Translations under genes and position numbers: made by a program
Shown here: positions 58,225-64,000 of the stretch, in pieces
Numbering within the stretch: position 1 is the stretch's first letter
How the letters are laid out: each line of letters starts with the position of its first letter
Notes under the pieces: model-generated
Database searches by the model: none
Seen by the model: the letters and a program-made list of their open reading frames with translations, nothing else
What the model was told of the DNA's origin: nothing
Assembly: GCF_026625825.1 (NCBI RefSeq)
Contig: NZ_CP113065.1
Coordinates: forward strand, 2,728,001 to 2,792,000
Reading direction: 5' to 3'
Length of the DNA stretch: 64,000 nucleotides
DNA from: Pseudoxanthomonas sp. SL93
GTDB taxonomy: Bacteria > Pseudomonadota > Gammaproteobacteria > Xanthomonadales > Xanthomonadaceae

Positions 58225-60114
58225 TTACGCCACCCGCGTACGCCGCGCCCGCTCCAGGTGCACTAGCAGCAGCGAGATGGCGGCAGGCGTCATGCCGGGA
58301 ATGCGCTGCGCCTGCCCGATGGTTTCGGGCTGCACGCGCTCCAGCTTCTGCTGCACTTCGGCCGACAGGCCGCGCACGCCGGCGAAATCGAAGCCGGCCG
58401 GGATCAGCGTGGATTCGTTGCGCTGCTGGCGCTCGATCTCGTCGCGCTGCCGGTCGAGGTAGCCGGCGTACTTCACGCCGATCTCCACCTGCTCGGCCAC
58501 CTGCGCATCGTCCACGCCGGGGCCGATCGACGGCACCGCCATCAGCGTCGCGTAGTCCAGTTCCGGGCGCTTGATCAGGTCGAGCACGTTGGTCTCGCGA
58601 CTGACCTGCACGCCAAGCGTGTCGGCGACGTCGCGCCCCATGGCGTTGGCGGGCGTGGCCCACAGCGCGCGCAGGCGGTCGCTCTCGCGCGCGATGGCCT
58701 CGCGCTTGGCCTCGAAGCGCTGCCAGCGCGCGTCATCGACCAGACCCAGATTGCGACCGGTTTCGGTCAGGCGCAGGTCGGCATTGTCCTCGCGCAGCTG
58801 CAGCCGGTACTCGGCGCGACTGGTGAACATGCGGTACGGCTCCTTCGTGCCGTGCGTGATCAGGTCGTCGACCAGCACGCCCAGGTAGGCTTCATCGCGG
58901 CGCGGCGTCCAGGCCTCCTTCTGCTGCACGAAGCGCGCCGCATTGAGGCCAGCGAGCAGGCCTTGCGCGGCGGCTTCCTCGTACCCGGTGGTGCCGTTGA
59001 TCTGGCCGGCGAAGAACAGGCCGGCGACCGCCTTCGTCTCCAGCGAGGCCTTCAGGCCGCGCGGATCGAAGAAGTCGTATTCGATGGCATAGCCCGGGCG
59101 CGTGATGTGCGCATGCTCCATGCCGCGGATGCTGCGCACCAGCGCCAGCTGCACATCGAACGGCAGCGAGGTGGAAATGCCGTTGGGGTAGATCTCGGTG
59201 ACGTCCAGGCCTTCGGGCTCGACGAAGATCTGGTGGCTGGCCTTCTCGGCGAAGCGCACCACTTTGTCCTCGATGGACGGGCAGTAGCGCGGGCCGATGC
59301 CCTCGATCTGGCCGGAGTACATCGGCGAACGATGCAACGCGCCGCGGATGATCTCGTGGGTCTGCTCACTGGTGTGGGTGATCCAGCACGACACCTGGCG
59401 CGGGTGGTCGGCCACGTCACCCATGAACGACATCACCGGCAGCGGATCGTCGCCGGGTTGCTCTTCCATCACCGAATAATCAAGCGAGCGTCCGTCGATG
59501 CGCGGCGGCGTGCCGGTCTTCAACCGATCCACGACGAACGCGCCCTCGCGCAGGCGCTGGGCCAGCGCAGTCGCCGGCGGGTCGCCCGCCCGACCGGCGG
59601 CGTACTGGGTCTCGCCGACATGGATCTTGCCGGCCAGGAAAGTGCCCGCGGTCAGGACCACAGCCGCGGCATCGAACCGCAGGCCGGTCTGCGTGATCGC
59701 GCCACGCACGACGTTGTTCTCGATGACCAGGTCGTCGACGGCTTCCTGGAACAGGGTGAGGTTGGGCTGCGCTTCCACCGCGCGCCGGATCGCGCTGCGG
59801 TACAGCGCGCGGTCGGCCTGGCAGCGCGTCGCACGCACGGCAGGGCCCTTGCTCGCGTTGAGCGTGCGCCACTGGATGCCGGCGCGGTCGGCGGCCCACG
59901 CCATCACGCCGCCCAGCGCATCGATCTCCTTGACCAGATGGCCCTTGCCGATGCCGCCGATGGCCGGATTGCAGCTCATCGCGCCCACCGTTTCCACGTT
60001 GTGCGTCAGCAGCAGCGTGCGTGCGCCGGCGCGCGCGGAGGCGAGCGCAGCCTCGGTACCGGCATGGCCGCCGCCGATGATGATGACGTCGTAGTGATGG
60101 AAGCTGGAGTTCAT
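58225..60114 (-). CDS. mnmG: tRNA uridine 5-carboxymethylaminomethyl modification enzyme MnmG
   Basis: 629 aa, normal length. With MnmE it modifies U34 of several tRNAs using FAD. FAD motif [70 protein letters not shown] and [19 protein letters not shown] are diagnostic. The start [12 protein letters not shown] is the only plausible one. Confidence 0.97.
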   Translation of the reverse strand: MNSSFHHYDVIIIGGGHAGTEAALASARAGARTLLLTHNVETVGAMSCNPAIGGIGKGHLVKEIDALGGVMAWAADRAGIQWRTLNASKGPAVRATRCQADRALYRSAIRRAVEAQPNLTLFQEAVDDLVIENNVVRGAITQTGLRFDAAAVVLTAGTFLAGKIHVGETQYAAGRAGDPPATALAQRLREGAFVVDRLKTGTPPRIDGRSLDYSVMEEQPGDDPLPVMSFMGDVADHPRQVSCWITHTSEQTHEIIRGALHRSPMYSGQIEGIGPRYCPSIEDKVVRFAEKASHQIFVEPEGLDVTEIYPNGISTSLPFDVQLALVRSIRGMEHAHITRPGYAIEYDFFDPRGLKASLETKAVAGLFFAGQINGTTGYEEAAAQGLLAGLNAARFVQQKEAWTPRRDEAYLGVLVDDLITHGTKEPYRMFTSRAEYRLQLREDNADLRLTETGRNLGLVDDARWQRFEAKREAIARESDRLRALWATPANAMGRDVADTLGVQVSRETNVLDLIKRPELDYATLMAVPSIGPGVDDAQVAEQVEIGVKYAGYLDRQRDEIERQQRNESTLIPAGFDFAGVRGLSAEVQQKLERVQPETIGQAQRIPGMTPAAISLLLVHLERARRTRVA

Positions 60115-60215
60115 GGGCCTGGGTGTGGTGACGGGCCTGGCGCCGGGGCGCTGGCCTGCAGGGTGGAGCGGACGCGCATGCGGCCGGGCAGGCCGGGCAA
60201 CGCGGAAGCGCAAAG

Positions 60216-60232
60216 TTGGCACGCTTCCTGCT
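60216..60232 (+). promoter_or_regulatory. Sigma-54 promoter
   Basis: TTGGCACG-CTTC-CTGCT matches the -24/-12 consensus YTGGCACG-N4-TTGCW at all but one position. GG (60218-60219) and GC (60230-60231) are 10 bp apart as required. Predicted start near 60243 on the plus strand. No enhancer site was identified. Confidence 0.6.
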
Positions 60233-60242
60233 GTACTCCCGT

Positions 60243-60357
60243 GCACCCGTCGTGGCAAGCGACCAGGGGCGCCGGGCTGGAATTGGAACAGGGGCCAGCC
60301 ATGCGCACGCCGGGGATGCCGGGGGCCGGTAGTCGGGGGACTGCCGGCCCCTTTTTT
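60243..60357 (+). ncRNA. Candidate sigma-54-dependent small RNA
   Basis: About 115 nt between the sigma-54 promoter and an intrinsic terminator, with no plausible ORF. An internal hairpin GGCTGG (60275-60280) with CCAGCC (60295-60300) presents a purine-rich loop AATTGGAACAGGGG. No family recognised; it would be antisense to the mnmG leader if that transcript starts upstream. Confidence 0.5.
60322..60357 (+). terminator. Intrinsic terminator
   Basis: GGGGCCGG (60322-60329) pairs with CCGGCCCC (60344-60351), followed by TTTTTT (60352-60357). Confidence 0.85.
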
Positions 60358-60383
60358 ATTGCGCGCAGGATACCAGAGACAAG

Positions 60384-60410
60384 AAAAAGCCCGGCATTGC
60401 CGGGCTTTTT
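60384..60410. terminator. Bidirectional intrinsic terminator
   Basis: AGCCCGGC (60388-60395), loop ATT, GCCGGGCT (60399-60406), with AAAAA before and TTTTT after, so it works on both strands. Confidence 0.88.
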
Positions 60411-60480
60411 GCAGAGGCGCCGACGTCCGGCAGGGCCGGAACAGGGGGGATCCAGATTTCCCCACCGAACGTCGACATTG
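60384..60480 (-). ncRNA. Candidate structured RNA on the minus strand
   Basis: On the minus strand TATAAA (60490-60485) is a good -10 but the -35 is weak. From about 60480 the RNA has a 10-bp closing stem, CGACGTTCGG (60474-60465) with CCGGACGTCG (60430-60421), enclosing GGGG/CCCC, then the terminator at 60406-60388. It could also be the 3' end of the lipoprotein transcript. Confidence 0.42.
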
Positions 60481-60579
60481 AACCTTTATAGCCAATCACG
60501 TCAGAAAGCGACGCAACCGGTCAAGTCGTGGTCCAAGCCTGCGACGACGGGGGCCGGAACGCAATAGCCCGCAGGTTGA

Positions 60580-61194
60580 TCAGGGTTCCTGCTGACGGGC
60601 GGGCGAGCTCTCGCGGATGCTCGAGCGGGGTGCAGGGCGCTCTGCCCGCGGCGCGGGCCGTTCCATCGCCCGGGGGCGATCCACGTTGCGCGGCATGTCC
60701 GGTGCCCGGTTAACGCGCGGCATGTCGCCCTGTACCCGCGGCTGGCTGGGCGACGAGATCACCCGGCCCGGACGCTGCGGCACCATCGGCTGCGAGCCCG
60801 ACTCGCGCCAGCGACCGGTCGGGTCGCGCCACGGCGGCGGACGGTCACCGCCACCGCTGGAAGGAGGCCGCGGATGATGGTTGCCATCGCCCGGGCGGGG
60901 CGGACGGGGATTGTGGTGATGCGGGCGGTAATACGGGTAATAGGAACCGTAATACCCGTAGTACGGGTAGCCATAGGGCCCGCGGTAGCTGTACGGGCCA
61001 CCATACCGGTAGCTGCCATAAACCCCGACGCCGCCACCGTAGTAACCGCCATATCCGTAGGGGTCGTTGTACTCGACCGAAGGCCGGCCGGAGTAATACC
61101 CGCCGGGCGCCGTACTGCCGACGTAGTCGTAGCTGGCGCAGCCGCCCAGCAGGGCGCTGGCGACGACGACGGCGAATATGGATGTGCGCTTCAT
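60580..61194 (-). CDS. Gly/Tyr-rich and Pro/Arg-rich lipoprotein
   Basis: 204 aa. Lipobox LLGGC (Cys19) after MKRTSIFAVVVASALL. Residues 30-90 are low complexity (YGGYYGGGVGVYGSYRYGGP); residues 90-204 are Pro/Arg/His-rich with several RPAPR-type repeats. Predicted intrinsically disordered, surface or periplasm side of the envelope. Function unknown. Confidence 0.75.
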   Translation of the reverse strand: MKRTSIFAVVVASALLGGCASYDYVGSTAPGGYYSGRPSVEYNDPYGYGGYYGGGVGVYGSYRYGGPYSYRGPYGYPYYGYYGSYYPYYRPHHHNPRPPRPGDGNHHPRPPSSGGGDRPPPWRDPTGRWRESGSQPMVPQRPGRVISSPSQPRVQGDMPRVNRAPDMPRNVDRPRAMERPAPRAERPAPRSSIRESSPARQQEP

Positions 61195-61361
61195 GGCTGG
61201 ACCCCCGTTGCTTTGCCATTGCAGCATCGGCCCGGGGCATTGAATCCGTGCTTAACCCCACCGGCCATCGCAACGGCAAGTCAGCTGGGCGAAGGCTTCC
61301 GCCCACGCGTTCGACGCGCGAGGAGCGGCGGAAGGCGGAGTCGATGCGTTAACCTTTCGCC

Positions 61362-62321
61362 ATGCCGACGCCCCTGCCTACCTTCCACGACGTCCTGGCC
61401 GCCGCCGCCCGCATCGCCCCCCACGCCCACGCGACCCCCGTGCTGCGCTCCCGGGTCCTGGACGAACTGGCGGGTTGCCACCTGCATTTCAAGGCCGAAC
61501 CGCTGCAGCGTGCGGGCGCCTTCAAGTTCCGCGGTGCCTGCAACGCCGTCTGGGCGCTGGAGGCCGAGCAGGCTGGACGCGGCGTGGTGACCCATTCCTC
61601 CGGCAACCATGGCGCAGCGCTCGCGCTGGCCGCGAAGACGCGCGGGATTCCCTGCCATGTGGTCGTGCCGGAAGGCGCCAATGCCGCCAAGCTGGCCAAC
61701 ATCGCGCGCTACGGCGCCACCCTGCACCCCTGTGCGCCGACCATTGCCGCCCGCGAATCCCTGGCCGCCGAGGTACAGCAGCGTACCGGCGCCACCCTGA
61801 TCCATCCCTACACCCACCATGACGTGATCGCCGGCCAGGGCACGGCAGCGCTGGAACTGTTGAACGCCAACGGGCCATTGAGCGCGCTGTTCACGCCGGT
61901 CGGCGGTGGCGGACTGATCTCCGGCACCGCCATCACCGCGGCCGCGGTCGCCCCCGGTTGTCGGGTCTTCGGTGCGGAGCCGGAAGGTGCCGCCGATACC
62001 GCACGCTCGCTGGCGGCCGGCGAGCGCCAGGTGGATTTCATCCCCGACACGATCTGCGACGGCCTGCGCGGCACGCTGGGCGAGCGGAATTTCCAGATCC
62101 TGCGTGCGCATCGCGTCGACGTCTTCACGGTCAGCGACGCCGACACGCTCAGCGCCATGCGCTGGCTGTGGCAGTGCCTGAAGCTGCTGGTGGAACCCTC
62201 CTCCGCCATCGCGCTGGCCGCGTTGCTGCAACAGCGCGCGCGTTTCGCGGGGCAGCATGTCGGCATCGTGCTGTCGGGTGGCAACGTGGACGTGGACGCA
62301 CTGCCCTGGGGGAACGCATGA
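61362..62321 (+). CDS. PLP-dependent threonine/serine dehydratase
   Basis: 319 aa. Fold type II: PLP Lys in RAGAFKFRGACNAV (about 55), phosphate cup VTHSSGNHGAALALAA, Gly-rich TPVGGGGLISGT (about 186) and C-terminal Ser in VLSGGNVDVDAL. Deaminates or racemises hydroxy-amino acids such as threonine or serine; dehydratase versus serine racemase cannot be decided by eye. No regulatory ACT domain, so a catabolic form. Confidence 0.88.
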   Translation: MPTPLPTFHDVLAAAARIAPHAHATPVLRSRVLDELAGCHLHFKAEPLQRAGAFKFRGACNAVWALEAEQAGRGVVTHSSGNHGAALALAAKTRGIPCHVVVPEGANAAKLANIARYGATLHPCAPTIAARESLAAEVQQRTGATLIHPYTHHDVIAGQGTAALELLNANGPLSALFTPVGGGGLISGTAITAAAVAPGCRVFGAEPEGAADTARSLAAGERQVDFIPDTICDGLRGTLGERNFQILRAHRVDVFTVSDADTLSAMRWLWQCLKLLVEPSSAIALAALLQQRARFAGQHVGIVLSGGNVDVDALPWGNA

Positions 62322-62926
62322 ACGCGCGCCGCAACAGGAAGAAGCGCGGCGTGCTGGGCTGGACCTGGCGCCTGCTGGTGCTGCTGGTGATCTGGCTGGT
62401 GGGCGTGGCGGGCTACATCGCATGGACCGGCCAGCGCGACGACGCGCGGCCTTCCGACGCCATCATCGTGCTGGGCGCGGCCGCCTACGATGCGAAGCCC
62501 TCGCCCGTGTTCGAAGAACGCATCCGCCACGGCATCGATCTCTACAAGCGGGGGCTGGCACCGAAGATCATCTTCACCGGTGGCTATGGCGGGGTGGGTG
62601 CGCGGTTCTCCGAATCGCAGGTGGCGCGGCGTTATGCCCTGCGCAATGGCGTGCCCGACAAGGCGATCCTGATCGAATCGGTATCGCGCAACACGCATGA
62701 CAACCTGCGGCAGGCGTCGCGGCTGATGCAGCAGCACGACCTGCACCGCGTGGTCATCGTCAGCGATCCGCTGCACATGGCGCGTGCGTTGCGCATCAGC
62801 CGCGAGCTGGGCATCCAGGCGGTAGGCTCTCCCACGCCCACCAGCCGCTTCCGCACGTTCGCCACGCGCTGGCGGTTCCTCGCGGCCGAGGTCTACTTCT
62901 TCCACCGCGACCGCCTGCCCCGCTGA
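62318..62926 (+). CDS. YdcF/DUF218 family membrane protein
   Basis: 202 aa from ATG 62318, overlapping the dehydratase stop by 4 bp. N-terminal helix (RLLVLLVIWLVGVAGYIAW) then the DUF218 domain: DAIIVLGAAAYDAKPSPVFE, KIIFTGGYGG, ESVSRNTHDNLRQASRLMQ and VVIVSDPLHMARAL. Members include ElyC/SanA, linked to envelope integrity; substrate unknown. Confidence 0.9.
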   Translation: MNARRNRKKRGVLGWTWRLLVLLVIWLVGVAGYIAWTGQRDDARPSDAIIVLGAAAYDAKPSPVFEERIRHGIDLYKRGLAPKIIFTGGYGGVGARFSESQVARRYALRNGVPDKAILIESVSRNTHDNLRQASRLMQQHDLHRVVIVSDPLHMARALRISRELGIQAVGSPTPTSRFRTFATRWRFLAAEVYFFHRDRLPR

Positions 62927-62970
62927 GTGCGGGCGTATCATGGCCGTGGACGGCACCCAGGGGATCGACC

Positions 62971-63399
62971 ATGAAGATTGACGGCTCACGCAGGCAGGAC
63001 CGCGCCACCGAGCTGATCCTCACCTACTACGCCGCCTTCAACCGGGGCGACTGGCACGGCATGCTGGCCCTGCTGGCCGACGAGGTCGTGCACGACCTCA
63101 ACCAGGGCGCGCGCGAAACCGGGCGCGATGCCTTCGCTGCGTTCCTCGCGCGCATGAACGCCAGTTACCGCGAGCAGCTGCGCGACATCGTGGTACTGGC
63201 ATCGCCGGACGGCGCACGCGCCGCGGCGGAGTACGTCGTGCACGGCGAATACCATTCCACCGACGAAGGCCTGCCTGCCGCGAGCGGACAGAAATATGTG
63301 CTGCCCGGCGGTGCCTTCTTCGACCTCCGCGACGACCGCATCGCGCGCGTGACCAACTACTACAACCTGCAGGACTGGATACGCCAGGTCGGCGGCTGA
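62971..63399 (+). CDS. SnoaL-like/ketosteroid isomerase-fold protein
   Basis: 142 aa. LILTYYAAFNRGDWHGMLAL then LADEVVHDLNQGARETGRDA, later GEYHSTDEGLPAASGQKYVL and DDRIARVTNYYNLQDWI fit the NTF2-like SnoaL fold. Small-molecule binding or isomerase role is possible; substrate unknown. Confidence 0.85.
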   Translation: MKIDGSRRQDRATELILTYYAAFNRGDWHGMLALLADEVVHDLNQGARETGRDAFAAFLARMNASYREQLRDIVVLASPDGARAAAEYVVHGEYHSTDEGLPAASGQKYVLPGGAFFDLRDDRIARVTNYYNLQDWIRQVGG

Positions 63400-63487
63400 T
63401 CAGCGCCGGTAATGCGCGCTGACCTCATCCGGCTGCATGCGGTCCGGAAGCGTCACCCATGCGCCACGGGTCGCTTCACTCCCACGG

Positions 63488-64000
63488 TCATTCCTTGCGA
63501 CGGATCGGGATGGCCGACAGCGGCACGGCCGCGATGTCCTCGCCCTGCCCGCGGATGGGTGCCCCGGGTGGCGGCGCCCAGGCGTGGGCATAGATGACCT
63601 CCCAGGTGCTGGGCAGCTTGCCGTCGGGACGACGCATGGGTTCGTAGGCGGCCGCCGCCGCGGCGAACCGCGAGCGGCCTGTCAGCGTGTGCCGCCTTCC
63701 CTGCAACGCATTGGTCGCGCCCATCGCGCGCAGTTCGCGCATCAGCGCCGGCAGGTCATCGTAGGTGAGCGTGAAGCGGTCGCGGTCCAGCACCGGATCG
63801 CGGAAGCCGGCCATCATCAGCGCATCGCCGAACTGCGCGATGGGCGGGAAAGGGCTGACATGCGGTGCCGCATCGGCGTGCGAGAAGGCCTCGCGCAATT
63901 CCTGCAAGGTCTCCGGACCGAACGTCGAACACAGCAGCAGCCCGCCCGGCTTCAACACGCGACGGAAGCCCGCGAACGCCGCAGGCAGGTCGTCCACCCA
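63488..64000 (-). CDS. bioC: Malonyl-ACP O-methyltransferase BioC, C-terminal part
   Basis: 170 residues; the start lies beyond the right edge. WVDDLPAAFAGFRRVLKPGG then LLLCSTFGPETLQELREAF is the end of the SAM-binding fold of BioC, followed by FGDALMMAGFRDPVLDRDRF and YDDLPALMRELRAMGATNAL, also typical. BioC caps malonyl-ACP for biotin synthesis. The frame is open to the window end (W at 63998-64000). Confidence 0.88.
   Translation of the reverse strand, partial: WVDDLPAAFAGFRRVLKPGGLLLCSTFGPETLQELREAFSHADAAPHVSPFPPIAQFGDALMMAGFRDPVLDRDRFTLTYDDLPALMRELRAMGATNALQGRRHTLTGRSRFAAAAAAYEPMRRPDGKLPSTWEVIYAHAWAPPPGAPIRGQGEDIAAVPLSAIPIRRKE

Noticed and set aside
63400..63591. Minus-strand frame ending GAWVTLPDRMQPDEVSAHYRR
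   Set aside because: The end looks protein-like but the rest overlaps the bioC C-terminus in another frame, and only an 18-codon start fits; not enough to call a gene.

Overview
The window is high-GC DNA from a gammaproteobacterium of the family Xanthomonadaceae. The best guess is a relative of Pseudoxanthomonas, Lysobacter or Stenotrophomonas. Reasons: the housekeeping genes are of that type (tatABC, glyQS, mnmG, a PlsB with a long N-terminal extension, an S46 dipeptidyl-peptidase, an ECF sigma factor paired with a Ser/Thr kinase), a family-typical REP element (core GGAGCGACGTCAGTCGCGAC) is present, and a chromosomal integron cassette array occupies the left end. The genus cannot be settled from sequence reading alone.

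Positions 1-6917 are the distal part of a chromosomal integron. There are 18 attC sites: 16 of exactly 60 bp, one expanded to 116 bp, and one degenerate site that ends the array. They delimit 17 complete cassettes and one partial cassette. All cassettes point the same way, each mostly with one small gene and lower GC than the core. Most products are unknown small membrane proteins, lipoproteins or Cys-rich proteins. In all 17 complete cassettes the first six bases pair with the cassette's own R'' core, as expected for units inserted as circles. The integrase must lie to the left, outside the window.

From 6919 on the DNA is core chromosome. 6.9-8.4 kb: a TfoX-N protein, a YbjQ-type protein and a hypothetical protein. 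8.5-14.6 kb: an acetate/carboxylate cluster (acs, a LuxR-type response regulator, a DcaP-like porin and an MHS-type transporter). 14.8-21.4 kb: a tautomerase, an EF-hand protein, a lone ABC ATPase, mutM, an ECF43-like sigma factor with its transmembrane Ser/Thr kinase, and tdk. 21.3-23.6 kb: a tandem segmental duplication whose repeat unit runs from the 5' end of tdk to the 5' end of rep. It left two paralogous secreted Sel1-like genes and a fused remnant of rep and tdk between them. 23.5-33.4 kb: rep, small enzymes, a class C acid phosphatase with pyrF, a structured intergenic RNA candidate, and plsB. 33.4-41.1 kb: a GNAT acyltransferase, ttcA, rdgC, a YgjP-type metalloprotease, a hydrolase and hemH. 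41.3-48.8 kb: a YSC84 protein, tatABC, a membrane protein, an amidotransferase and glyQS. 49-57.9 kb: tamA-tamB, an AlkZ/YcaQ-like protein and an S46 peptidase. 57.9-64 kb: a tiny Cys-rich gene, a REP pair, mnmG, an intergenic region with two convergent ncRNA candidates (one behind a near-consensus sigma-54 promoter), a Gly/Tyr-rich lipoprotein, a PLP dehydratase, a YdcF protein, a SnoaL-like protein and the end of bioC.

No rRNA, tRNA, CRISPR array, insertion sequence or prophage was seen. The most unusual items are the integron array with its attC-coding overlaps, the rep/tdk segmental duplication, and the mnmG-upstream RNA candidates.
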